This document shows, piece after piece, positions 19,958 through 29,679 of a DNA stretch of 64,000 bases. Under the pieces are notes generated by a model, which worked only from the letters and a program-made list of their open reading frames with translations, was not told the origin of the DNA and did not search any database. Both the position numbers and the translations under genes were made by a program. Source of the stretch: Candidatus Anaerobiospirillum pullicola. Lineage in GTDB: Bacteria; Pseudomonadota; Gammaproteobacteria; Enterobacterales; Succinivibrionaceae. Where the stretch lies: contig JAHLFE010000044.1 in NCBI GenBank assembly GCA_018884035.1, positions 1-64,000 on the forward strand, in the 5' to 3' direction. Numbering within the stretch: the stretch's first letter is position 1; every line of letters starts with the position of its first letter.

Positions 19958-20033
19958 AGGAGCGTAGTTCTAATGGTAGAGCAGCGGTCTCCAAAACCGA
20001 CGGTTGAGGGTTCGAGTCCTTCCGCTCCTGCCA
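19958..20033 (+). tRNA. trpT: tRNA-Trp (CCA)
   Basis: AGGAGCGTAGTTCTAATGGTAGAGCAGCGGTCTCCAAAACCGACGGTTGAGGGTTCGAGTCCTTCCGCTCCTGCCA; preceded by TTTACA-17-CATAAT promoter. Confidence 0.95.
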
Positions 20034-20043
20034 ACGAGAAACA

Positions 20044-20070
20044 AAGGCCCCTTTTAGGGGTTTTTTTGTT
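20044..20070 (+). terminator. Terminator of tRNA-Trp
   Basis: CCCC tttta GGGG TTTTTTT. Confidence 0.8.
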
Positions 20071-20399
20071 TTTGGGCCTTTTGTGGCTTTCCTTTCGTCA
20101 TTTCCTCTCTTCTTTTCTCCTTTCCTTCTGCCCTTTTTTGTTCTCTTCTCTTCTCTTCTTTTCCTTGCTTGTATCGTCCTTACGGCTGCATGGCTGGTTT
20201 TTGCGTGTCTTTGCTGCAAGCAAGTGTGCTTTCTTTGCCACCAGTCGTAACTGTATGGTCTTTGCACGCCGTGCCATCACAGGTGAGATAGCCTCAAAGA
20301 TGCAGCAGCAAGTGCCTGATGGCTAATTATCTCGAGAGTAGAGCCACAGCCACCACCTGCTTGCAAGAAAACATTTGCGTGGAGGCGGCTAAGCTAAGC

Positions 20400-20505
20400 T
20401 AAGGAACAGTCAGTAAATAACTTCCCTGTTTGATACCGCATAGAATCGCTGAAGATAGCGGTTTGGCGTTAAAAGTTAGGCATCTTATTTTCTGAGTGCT
20501 CCTAA
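20400..20505 (+). repeat. Dispersed TIR-bounded intergenic repeat, copy 2 (MITE-like)
   Basis: Inverted-orientation partner of 171-277; the sequence AAGCTA occurs on both flanks (possible target duplication). Confidence 0.85.
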
Positions 20506-20683
20506 GCTACATTCCGTGGGGGGCTTTTGGGAGAACTAAGCCCAGTTTCACCTTCAAGCTGTGGCGTGGTGTTGCTTTTTGGGCTGCTGCCAACATCATC
20601 ACTTTAGGTGGTGCTGCTGTGGCCTATAATCAGCGGGACAGACGGTTAGCGTCTCGGTAGCAAAACTGAATAGAGGAAAGGCA

Positions 20684-21691
20684 GTGCGGCGTCTTACGTT
20701 TTTGTACCACAGTGGCTTCTTACTTGAGAGTGACAGTGCCTATGTGGTCTGTGATTTCTTTTTGGATGGCTGGCAGCAAAGGCAAGCTTCTTCTCGCAGC
20801 TCGGATGGGCAAGGTATTGTGCCGCTTATTGGCACGGAGCGGGAGGTATTTAATCCCGCCATCCATCAAGACATGCAGGTAAGCAGCCCTGATGAGCAGG
20901 CGGTAGGTGTCTTAGCGCAGCTGTTTACGCACTTAGACAAGCCGTGCTTTTTCTTAGCTAGCCACTTCCATCGGGATCACTTCAATCCCTTTATCATGCG
21001 CATCTACGACTACGTGCAAGCACAAAGAGCACAGGGTAAGGACATCCCAGCGGTGCATCTGGTGCTGTCTTCAGATATCCGCCGAACGCGCAAAAAGATG
21101 TGCTTGCCGTACATGGAGCAGGGCGCAATTAGCTTTTTAGCCAAAGGCGAGAGCGTCAGCTTTCCTGAGGCCAATTTGCAGGTAGAGGCTTTTGGTTCGA
21201 CTGATGTCGGCGGCTCGTTTCTCTTCACTTTAGATGGGGCGCAGTACTTCCATGCCGGTGACCTCAATGAGTGGCACTGGCAAGAAGAAAGCACGGCCTC
21301 GGAGATCAAGGCTGCCCGCTCGCTTTATGCGCGAGAGCTGGATTTCATTGCGGAAAAGGCGAGCTCTAATGCGCCACTGACGGCGGTGATGTTTCCTTGC
21401 GATCCCCGCATGAAAGTCTCGTACTTTACGGGAGCAACTAAGTTTTTACGGCGTCTGCCAGCCTCGCTCTTAGTGCCGATGCATATGTGGGAAGAGCCTC
21501 AGACTGTCGTGGCAGCCTTAAAAGAGGAGCCATGGTTGAGCAAGTGGCAGCTTTTTACGGGAGTGCAGGAGCAGCCACTGCCGCTTGCCATGCAGCCGTG
21601 TGCGGCGCTGGAGGGAAAGGAAGGTAGTGGCACGAAATACACAGGGCTGGTGTGGATCGCTGAGCACGCAGGTGACTATTGTGTGCTGTAG
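20684..21691 (+). CDS. MBL-fold metallo-hydrolase
   Basis: FFLASHFHRDHFNPF (HxHxDH), YFHAGDLNEWHW. Confidence 0.8.
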   Translation: MRRLTFLYHSGFLLESDSAYVVCDFFLDGWQQRQASSRSSDGQGIVPLIGTEREVFNPAIHQDMQVSSPDEQAVGVLAQLFTHLDKPCFFLASHFHRDHFNPFIMRIYDYVQAQRAQGKDIPAVHLVLSSDIRRTRKKMCLPYMEQGAISFLAKGESVSFPEANLQVEAFGSTDVGGSFLFTLDGAQYFHAGDLNEWHWQEESTASEIKAARSLYARELDFIAEKASSNAPLTAVMFPCDPRMKVSYFTGATKFLRRLPASLLVPMHMWEEPQTVVAALKEEPWLSKWQLFTGVQEQPLPLAMQPCAALEGKEGSGTKYTGLVWIAEHAGDYCVL

Positions 21692-22090
21692 TTAACAGCT
21701 ACCAACAGTATGCCCCTCTAGATTTGACCTGGTAGCAGCTGGCTATCCTTTGAGATGTGCCGCTCGGCAAGGGTTATCTCAAAGATGTTAGTGTGGTCAG
21801 CTACCCCATTACCAGAGGGGGCTGACTTTTGGTGATAATTGGTGGGATAGCACGTGACCGCAGAGGGGAGCTCTGTTATGGAGTCTGGGCAAAACCACTG
21901 CTGAGTGGTGTGAGCAGCGGCGGCAATGAGGCTACAAGGTGGCCAAACAGTGGCCGCCAGCAAGTTGCAGGTGACGGCCGTCTCATAGCGGTGGTGCGTC
22001 TTTTCTGACTGCATGCCGCTTTAGGCTAAAATAGTTACACCGGCCCCTTGAGTAGAAGTGGGGGCAATGTTTTTGAGGAGAATACGTCGC

Positions 22091-22471
22091 ATGCAGATTA
22101 CCGCACGCTTTGAACACTTCAATATTAATGTCACGAACTTAGAGCGCTCTATGGCCTTCTATCGTGAAGCTTTAGGTCTGGAAGAAGTACGCCGTAAGGA
22201 AGCTGCTGACGGCTCGTTTACTCTGGTCTACTTGGGCGATAAGCAGTCTAACTTCCTGTTAGAGCTGACTTGGCTTAAGGATCGTACCGAGCCTTACGAG
22301 TTAGGCGATAACGAGAGTCACTTATGCCTGCGGGTGCGTGAGGACTACGACGAGGTGCGTGCTTTCCACAAGCAAATGGGCTGTGTCTGCTACGAAAACG
22401 AGAAGATGGGCCTGTACTTTATTCACGATCCTGATGACTACTGGATTGAGATCCTGCCAGAAAAGAAGTAA
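22091..22471 (+). CDS. gloA: VOC family protein / lactoylglutathione lyase
   Basis: FEHFNINVTNLERSMAFYREALGLEEVRR...GLYFIHDPDDYWIEILP. Start set at ATG 22091. Confidence 0.85.
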   Translation: MQITARFEHFNINVTNLERSMAFYREALGLEEVRRKEAADGSFTLVYLGDKQSNFLLELTWLKDRTEPYELGDNESHLCLRVREDYDEVRAFHKQMGCVCYENEKMGLYFIHDPDDYWIEILPEKK

Positions 22472-22611
22472 GCCTCTGTAACGCTGCACGGCTTTGCTTT
22501 GCTCTGCTCTGTAACAAAGACTAAGCCCCAGAGGAGAGCCGGAGCTGCATTTGTCTACACCACTTATTTGCTTTTGCTTTACGCCAGAGAGCACGCCAGT
22601 TGAGGTGACCC

Positions 22612-24678
22612 ATGTTTAAACCGCGTCTTACTTGGACTTTAAATCCTGGTGTCACCTTAGCGGTGGACTACAATCCTGATTTTGTCTGGCCTGCCGAGGC
22701 AACTGTCTCAGCAGCAGAGGTGCAAGCACCAGAGGTGTCTGTCGCTGAAACCGCTACTCCTGCGGAGATCGCGGCAGTCACAGCTAATGCTAAGGTTACG
22801 GCTACAGTGGAGACGAGCTCAGTAAAGAACACAGTAAACGCGCCAACACCAGCGACCGAGCAAGGCAGTGCTACGGGCGCAACTACAGCTGAGGGGACAG
22901 CGCAAAGTGCCGTTGCTGCGCAAAGTGCCGTTGCTGCGCAAAATGCTGTTGCTGCGCAAAATGCTGTTGCTGCGCAGAGTGCCTGTGCTGCGCAAAGTGC
23001 CATAGCAGCGCCCGCCCCTGATACCAAGCCTACTGAGGCGCCTGTGGCTGAGCAACAGGCTGCACCGGTATTAGTAGGCAGTGAGAAAACTGAGACTGCG
23101 GCTATGGCGCCACAGCCTGACAAAGCAAAGTCTACAGGGGAAGCGCTAACAGCACCCGCCCCTGCTATGGATGCTGTTTGTAAGATAGAGCAAGACAAAG
23201 TGTCAGCAGTTGAAGACGCGTTGCCTGAAAAGGCAGCTGCCGATGATGAACAGCTCAGTCATGAAAAATTATTCGCCAAAGCGAAAGCGGCGCTTTATGA
23301 TGCGCAAAAGGCGGCGGAGCGGGTGATAGCAAATATCGATCGCAATCGCACCTCTAGTCCTGAGGCTGAAGCACTGGCTCAAGCTGTGGAGCAGGAGTTT
23401 ATAAAACAGGGCCTTGCTTCTCCGGATCCTGATCCGGCTCCGGCGCCAAACTATCAAAGGGAAGTAGATCCTGACTTTGTTAAGTATGTGGCAGAGGTAA
23501 GTAAGGCTAATGAGGCTGCTGTTGCCGCTGCCGCAGTAGCTGCTACTGCTACACCTGAAGCAGGACAGGCGGCGATTGCAGAGCCTACTTTTGACAGCAG
23601 CAGCGCAGCAGCACCTGAGGCTACAGTGACGGCGGCTACTGAGCTTGCTACTACTGCTACTACTACTACCGCGTCGGAGATAGCCCCGCAAGCTCCTTTA
23701 GAGTTTGACTTTTCCGCTAACACGGCCGCCCCTGCGCCTAATGAGGAGCAGGGCCTTGATGAGGCCACCAAGAGCATTTTTGCGGCGAGCATAGCGCAAA
23801 TGCGGGCAAGTGGGCTGCGTATGGAAGAAGAGCTCAAGAATCTCAATGCCAAGATGAATCGGGATCAGGAGCAGTACGCAGCGCTCTTCAATGGAGGCAA
23901 TGGTCAGCAGATGATGGGTAATCCTGCTTTTTATGATCAGGGTAATAACGCTTTTCCTCAAAACGACCAGTTCATGCAGGATCCCGCTATGACAGGCTAT
24001 AACGGGTATAACAGCATGGCTCCTCAGGAGGATCCATGGCAGCAGCCAGCGCCGCCACTATATGGGCAGCAAGCACCACAACAGGGCTATGATCCTGCTA
24101 TAGATGATCCTTACTGGGAACAGAGCGCTATGAACAATGACTACGCTGAGCCACAGGGCAACAATCAAGGTTACATGCCATCTCAGGGGACGTCTAACGT
24201 GTGGCAGGGACAAAACGCTGGAGTGCAAGGCCCTCAGGGTGACTACTGGGGCGAGATGAACAATGGTGATTATGGCTATAGTGGGGCAGATATGAACCAA
24301 GCATCCGGTTTTGGCCAAAACTACGGTGGTAACCCTAATTACGGTGGCAACAACTACGGGGGCAATCATAACTACGGTGATAACTCCGGCTCCGGCTTTG
24401 ATCGCTACAAGGTGTCTATGGCAACGCGCTCGCGTCCTGATGCGGATGTCTTTATTGATCTGTCGGTGAAGTTTACCTTTTTACCAAATCTCGTGTTCTA
24501 CCTGCTGGAGCGGGGGTTACGCGTAGCGCACTACACTCCAGAGTGGAGTTACACGCAGACTGATGTGATTTTGCTATCTCACAGCATTGAGGGCTTTTTA
24601 AGCAACAAGTGCTTTGTGATGCGTGAGGACAACAAGCGCGATCTGTGGGCATTCTTGCAACAAGAGTTTCGCATTTAG
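22612..24678 (+). CDS. Low-complexity protein with C-terminal HolD-like (DNA pol III psi) domain
   Basis: Ordered C-terminus DVFIDLSVKFTFLPNLVFYLLERGL...NKRDLWAFLQQEFRI directly upstream of rimI (holD-rimI synteny). The preceding ~590 aa are A/T/E/Q- and NYG-rich. Confidence 0.5.
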   Translation: MFKPRLTWTLNPGVTLAVDYNPDFVWPAEATVSAAEVQAPEVSVAETATPAEIAAVTANAKVTATVETSSVKNTVNAPTPATEQGSATGATTAEGTAQSAVAAQSAVAAQNAVAAQNAVAAQSACAAQSAIAAPAPDTKPTEAPVAEQQAAPVLVGSEKTETAAMAPQPDKAKSTGEALTAPAPAMDAVCKIEQDKVSAVEDALPEKAAADDEQLSHEKLFAKAKAALYDAQKAAERVIANIDRNRTSSPEAEALAQAVEQEFIKQGLASPDPDPAPAPNYQREVDPDFVKYVAEVSKANEAAVAAAAVAATATPEAGQAAIAEPTFDSSSAAAPEATVTAATELATTATTTTASEIAPQAPLEFDFSANTAAPAPNEEQGLDEATKSIFAASIAQMRASGLRMEEELKNLNAKMNRDQEQYAALFNGGNGQQMMGNPAFYDQGNNAFPQNDQFMQDPAMTGYNGYNSMAPQEDPWQQPAPPLYGQQAPQQGYDPAIDDPYWEQSAMNNDYAEPQGNNQGYMPSQGTSNVWQGQNAGVQGPQGDYWGEMNNGDYGYSGADMNQASGFGQNYGGNPNYGGNNYGGNHNYGDNSGSGFDRYKVSMATRSRPDADVFIDLSVKFTFLPNLVFYLLERGLRVAHYTPEWSYTQTDVILLSHSIEGFLSNKCFVMREDNKRDLWAFLQQEFRI
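22900..23007 (+). repeat. 18-bp tandem repeat x6 (AAQSAV-type) inside the holD-like CDS
   Basis: gcgcaaagtgccgttgct repeated six times with few changes (AQSAVAAQSAVAAQNAVAAQNAVAAQSACAAQSAIA). Confidence 0.95.
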
Positions 24679-24702
24679 CGTCCACAGGACAAGGAGGTCG
24701 CG

Positions 24703-25248
24703 ATGGGACTGCGCCAGCATGCCTTACAGGCTAAAGTGACCTTTAAAGAGTTACGTTCTTTTGATGAGGCGTTATTAGAACAGCTGCATGCGGTGGAAGT
24801 AAGTGCCCATGCTGACCCGTGGTCAAAAGAGGACATTGCGCAGAGCATGTCCCCTTTTACGCACTGCATTGGCCTCTTTATCGATGACCTCTTAATTGGG
24901 TTTACGATCACCTCACTGGTAGTAGATGAGGGGGAGCTGTATACCATTGGTGTCAATCCTAAGTATCAGGGCTTAGGCTTTGGGCATCGCTTACTGCATA
25001 TGGCCTTATGGCATTTGCAGCAGCTGGGGGCGCGCACGTGCTTTTTGGAGGTGCGTGTCTCTAATGAGGTGGCTATTCATCTGTACGACTACTATGGCTT
25101 TGAGACGCTGGCGGTGCGGACTCACTACTATCCTGCTACGGAGACGACGCCGTGTGAGGATGCCTTTGTTATGAGCTGTGCTTTAGAAAAGTTACCGGAG
25201 CTGCCAGAGGCGTTAGTGGCGTATGGGGACAAGCTACAGCAGCAATAA
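24703..25248 (+). CDS. rimI: Ribosomal protein S18-alanine N-acetyltransferase
   Basis: DPWSKEDIAQSM; YTIGVNPKYQGLGFGHRLLHMAL; LEVRVSNEVAIHLYDYYGFETLAVRTHYYP. Confidence 0.9.
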   Translation: MGLRQHALQAKVTFKELRSFDEALLEQLHAVEVSAHADPWSKEDIAQSMSPFTHCIGLFIDDLLIGFTITSLVVDEGELYTIGVNPKYQGLGFGHRLLHMALWHLQQLGARTCFLEVRVSNEVAIHLYDYYGFETLAVRTHYYPATETTPCEDAFVMSCALEKLPELPEALVAYGDKLQQQ

Positions 25249-25641
25249 AGTGGGAGTCGAGGCGCCCAAGACGTGCAAAAGGTAGGCACCATAGCACTAA
25301 CCTCAAAGCACGCAGCACAGGGCGGTGAAGACAGCGCAGCTGAGGACAGGTAGGCCCAAGCGCAAAAAGTACATGAGAGCATGTGGTAGCAAGCAAAAGG
25401 GGGGAGTGCTCACATAGACCACGGCCAGCCCTTGAGATCCCTTGAACTAAGGCGCCGTGAGACGCTACGCTGCGTTGTGATGCTGTTAATCACAATAAAG
25501 GCGGTAGCCCTCACCAGCTAAGCCGTGGAGATTAACGCCACAAGCAGGGAGTGGCTGGGCGTGGAGAAGAGATATAGGGAGTGGATGGGAGTGGCTAGGA
25601 GTGGGGGAAAGTGACGGAGGAAGCCGCCTGCGGAGAAGCGA

Positions 25642-26259
25642 CTAGCCGCGACGGTTAATCAACTGTTGCAGGCGCTGGTCAATGTTACGCAGCTTCGCTT
25701 GCTGTTGCTGGTGCAGATGCTTTTGGCGCAGTCGCTCCGCCTCACGCTGCTGGTACTCCTCCCAGAGGTTGCTGTACTTGTAGTAGCGGTTGTGAGGGTT
25801 TTGTGGCAGGTTCTCGCTTAGAGGAACATGCTTGACCATGAAGCCCAGCTCTAAGCTGCGCGAGTCGTCTTTAGGTTCGACCTTAAAGATTTCCTCACGC
25901 TCCACTGGGTTTGGGTACGCCTCTACTTGCAGCTGTTCCAGCAGCTGTGGTGGATTTAAGCGGTGCATGGATTGCCAGTAAGGGTACAGCTCGTGGTTCC
26001 AAAAGAATAAGGCACTGGCAGCCATACCAATGAAGTTGACCCAAAAGCAGGCGTCCATGAAGAGTCCCATAGGGATGCCACGCAGCTTCTTGTTGAGACG
26101 GCCCATGCGGGTGGTAGTTTCATACTCGCGCTGCAGCTCGCGATCGAACGCTTGGAAGTGCACCTCGTTAGGGTAAAAGAGTGGCTCGATCTTGCTGAGG
26201 TCAGGCTGATCCATCAGCTTGTGCAGCACCGTCGAGAGGTTAAAGATAAAGTTAGACAT
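25642..26259 (-). CDS. Hypothetical protein with one predicted transmembrane segment
   Basis: ORF from ATG 26259; hydrophobic MGLFMDACFWVNFIGMAASALFFW; basic Q-rich C-terminus. Confidence 0.55.
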   Translation of the reverse strand: MSNFIFNLSTVLHKLMDQPDLSKIEPLFYPNEVHFQAFDRELQREYETTTRMGRLNKKLRGIPMGLFMDACFWVNFIGMAASALFFWNHELYPYWQSMHRLNPPQLLEQLQVEAYPNPVEREEIFKVEPKDDSRSLELGFMVKHVPLSENLPQNPHNRYYKYSNLWEEYQQREAERLRQKHLHQQQQAKLRNIDQRLQQLINRRG

Positions 26260-27007
26260 AACCCTCCAATAACAGGAGAAGCGGGACAAAGGCAGGCTGG
26301 CAGTAAAGCCTGCTTGTCCACCAGAGGCGCTTTAGTAAAACCTCACTAAAGCTGGGATAGAACAAGCGTGTGGCTTGCACCGTTGGTTTGTCCTACGAAA
26401 AACGAAAGTGACAAGTAAGGGAGTGCGTACACGGGAGTGCGAGAGGTAACCTGTAGGTTGCCTCGGTGGGAGCGTGTACGGTTGGTACAAGACTCTAAGA
26501 GCCACATCTCAGGCAAGAGCGTAACTACCACCTCCAAGGCAGACGGTAAGCAGCGCTAAAACGAGAGCTTACAGGGGAGGGGTTGCCTCTAAGGTGCACT
26601 TTCCCCATTAGTCGCGGTGTTGTAACCACACCGCCAGCGAGCTCACTACTCACAGTTGCAAAGTCAAGACAGCGCTCCTGCAAAAGGCAAGAGAGTCACG
26701 GCCTCAATGCAAGAGGTTATAAAGAAACAGCTTGGGCCATGGCCATGGCAATAGCCATAGCCGTCACTACAGCGCAAAGCTCAGTCATGACAGCCCTAAC
26801 CACAGTAGGTCGAGCCAAGAACGCTCGCAGAGAGGCCACCACAAACAGGTAGTGCCCTCGCACCAGTAAGCGCAACGTTGCGGCAGTCTGTCAGCTGTGC
26901 GTAGCCCCTACAGGGAAGTGCACCGTAAGGGCTATTACCAGCGGCCGCAAGCTGCTCTGCTGCTGGCCTACGTCTGCAAATGCGACCGCACTACCAAGCC
27001 GAGCGCT

Positions 27008-29218
27008 TTAGCGCTTGCTCTTTTTGTTGTGGCGCTTGCTCAGACTGTGGCTCTTGTGCCCCAAGATGTGACCACGACCTAGGTGATGTGGGCGCATCTT
27101 GATTTTCTTCGGCGCGCTGTGACGCTTGGTCGTGACCACCTGGGGTGGCTGTGGTGGCTCAAGCTCATGTTGTGACGGCTCAGGGGTAGAGCTTGGTGCG
27201 CTCTGCTCTTGGGAGGTAGCCTGTTCGCCCTTGTCCAGCTCCGCCGTGGAGCCTGCACCGGCATCAGGTGCAGTGGCAGCATCGTCGTTGAGCTTCTGCA
27301 TCATGAACTCCGCCGTTTGCTGGGCCAGAGCATGAGGCATCCCGCCATTGATGCAGGCCTCATAGTAGGACGACCTAATGATGTCGCTGGCGCACTCAGT
27401 GATCTGCTCATCGCTAAAGTGCAGGTCACTACCAACACCACCGTCATTCGCCATTTGCAGCAGAGTCATGAGCTGCGAGATGTCCCCCACGGAAGAGTCA
27501 GCAGCTGACAGTGCAGGCAGACCTTGCAGTGCAGGCAGACCTTGCAGTGCAGGCAGCCCCTGCAGGGTAGCCTCCTTAGGCAGCTGGCGCGTGCTTAAAG
27601 CCAAGCCAGACACCAGTGGAGAGCCCATTAGTGGGGTAGCCTGCTCCTGCATTGGCATGAAGTGGCGTAACAGCTCCGTGCTGCTGGCCTCTAAGCCCAT
27701 GGCGTTCTCCGCGCGGTCAGTGCCCATGAAGACTGCGAACGGAGTGCTTGGCGCGGCAGGAGTGGCAGGAGTGGCAGGAGTGTCCACAGAGCTCGTGCTG
27801 GTGTCGTTAGGGAAGCTCTGCACGACAGGGGAAGCAGCAGTGGTACTGCTATCAGTGGTGGCTGCGATCTGCTTGCTGTCAGTACTGGCAGTAGCAGCAG
27901 TTGCGGTCTTGTTCTCTGGAACAGCTTGGCGCTGAGAGTTATTGCTCTCTGGGGCTGGCTTGTCCGCAGTGACGGTGGTGCTCACTGGGGCGGGCGCTGG
28001 AGTTGGCGCGTTTTCAGTGACCACGCTCTTCTCTGGCGCTGAGCTGGAGTTCTCGCCGGTGGATATAGTGCTGGTCTCGACCCCAGAGTCAGTGTTGGAC
28101 TCAACACTGTTCGCAGTGTCCGAAGCCACACCGGCGTCAGTAGCCGTTACAGGACGGGACACGTCGCTGGTGCTGTCCTCAGATGCAGGCTCGGACATGA
28201 CATCGGCCGCAGGCTGCACCTCAGTCTCAAACACGGAGTCGGACTTGCTCGCAGCCTTCTTGGCTTGCGCCTGACGGCGTGCCTCCTTCTTGGCCTCGAT
28301 CTCAGCTAAGCGCTGACGGACAAAAGCCGAGCTGTCCTCTGGCACAAAAGGAGCGCAGACCAGACCACCAGCGTAGCTTGGATCGTAGTGCTGGCACTGG
28401 TGTCTAAACTCCACATCAGGATCAAAGAGTGGGTCATGTGGCACCAGATAGACGAGGCCGTCCTTTAACAGTACTCGGCCCACGGCAAGCAGACGCTGTA
28501 GCAGACGCTCTAAGGTCTTCTCAGGGTAGATCTCTAAGAGATCATCCACGCGGCTGCACTTGGAGACTTCCAAGATCATGAGCAGTAAGCACATGTCACG
28601 GCCCATGCTGTGGTTGTACAGCGCCCCCAGTGGTAAGTTGACGCGGTGCGGAGCTTCCTCCTGACGGCGGTTGGCCTCGGCGCAAGCGGCGAAGTCAAAA
28701 GGCTCCACTGCCTCTGGCTTAAAGTCAGGGTCAGCAGGAATAAGGTAGGAGTGCTCCTCGTTGGTGCGGATGCAGCCTAAGTTCTGCAGCATCAGCAGGT
28801 TGTGCGCGAAGCTCTTGTGGGTTAAGTGCAGGATCTTGCGTAAGACCTCATTTCCTAAACCATTGAAGTGCTTCAGGCCCTCTAAGACTGCATTAGTGGC
28901 AGCGGACAGCTTGCCGGAGGCGAAAGCCTCAAGATGCAGGGTGAAGGAGATGTTGCCGAGCTTGATTTGGCGCACCGCCTTGTTGGTGGTGGCAGAGCTG
29001 CTCGCAACGCTCTTCTCTGTGGTAGTAGCCGCTTCAGCAGAGGTTGCTACCTCAGCAGAGGTCGCTACCTCAGACGAGGTGTTCACCTCGCTGTGAGGTA
29101 CCCCCGCAGGGGCTAAAGACGCAGGGGACGCTGTGGTAGCGGGCGCCACGTCGGGTAAGACGCTACCAGCGGCCGCAGGAGCGGTTGTGGTTGCGTCTTT
29201 GGTGAGAGGATCTGACAT
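27008..29218 (-). CDS. Low-complexity protein with two winged-helix-like segments
   Basis: Paired motifs HSYLIPADPDFKP and LVYLVPHDPLFDP, each after a helical segment; long S/T/A-rich region; basic C-terminus KKIKMRPHHLGRGH..KRHNKKSKR. Start set at ATG 29218. Confidence 0.6.
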   Translation of the reverse strand: MSDPLTKDATTTAPAAAGSVLPDVAPATTASPASLAPAGVPHSEVNTSSEVATSAEVATSAEAATTTEKSVASSSATTNKAVRQIKLGNISFTLHLEAFASGKLSAATNAVLEGLKHFNGLGNEVLRKILHLTHKSFAHNLLMLQNLGCIRTNEEHSYLIPADPDFKPEAVEPFDFAACAEANRRQEEAPHRVNLPLGALYNHSMGRDMCLLLMILEVSKCSRVDDLLEIYPEKTLERLLQRLLAVGRVLLKDGLVYLVPHDPLFDPDVEFRHQCQHYDPSYAGGLVCAPFVPEDSSAFVRQRLAEIEAKKEARRQAQAKKAASKSDSVFETEVQPAADVMSEPASEDSTSDVSRPVTATDAGVASDTANSVESNTDSGVETSTISTGENSSSAPEKSVVTENAPTPAPAPVSTTVTADKPAPESNNSQRQAVPENKTATAATASTDSKQIAATTDSSTTAASPVVQSFPNDTSTSSVDTPATPATPAAPSTPFAVFMGTDRAENAMGLEASSTELLRHFMPMQEQATPLMGSPLVSGLALSTRQLPKEATLQGLPALQGLPALQGLPALSAADSSVGDISQLMTLLQMANDGGVGSDLHFSDEQITECASDIIRSSYYEACINGGMPHALAQQTAEFMMQKLNDDAATAPDAGAGSTAELDKGEQATSQEQSAPSSTPEPSQHELEPPQPPQVVTTKRHSAPKKIKMRPHHLGRGHILGHKSHSLSKRHNKKSKR
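27510..27563 (-). repeat. 18-bp tandem repeat x3 (LQGLPA)
   Basis: agtgcaggcagaccttgc x2 plus agtgcaggcagcccctgc. Confidence 0.95.
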
Positions 29219-29679
29219 ATGGCAGATTTCCTTTACAGGGCAGTCAGCGCGTGTTGTCAGGGACAGAAACAAGGTCATGTAGGTGTACCCCTGTTACGCC
29301 GCGTAACTGCGGAGAGGCCATGGCTGTTACCGCCGAGGTGTTGCTATTTTTAGTGGCGGCGGCTAGCGCCTCACAAGCGTAGTGCTTGTTGACGGGGTAG
29401 CCTTTAAAGCTTATGGCAGATGGCTGGTAGGGACTACCAGTCGCTCGTGAACAAAACGGCCGTGCAGTGAGGCCGTAAGGTCTGAGGCCTTAAGACTGAC
29501 GACACGTTATTGGTTAAAGGTGGAAGAAAACGTTCTCCAGCGCTGAGGCCACTAAGCCTCGTGGGCCTCCCTCAGCGGCAGCGATAAATTAAAGGGAGTG
29601 ATCAGAAACTCAGGGGAGCAAGTGGTAACTCTGGGAGTGGCGTGGGCGTGAGAGTGAATTAGTGATTGGTGGTAAAGCC

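Noticed and set aside
20100-20165. Pyrimidine-rich tract after tRNA-Trp
   Set aside because: Simple C/T-biased sequence downstream of a terminator; no clear repeat unit or function.
26614-26634. Hairpin GCGGTGT-tgtaacc-ACACCGC in the 26.3-27.0 kb gap
   Set aside because: Isolated stem with no U tract or neighbouring gene end; could be chance.
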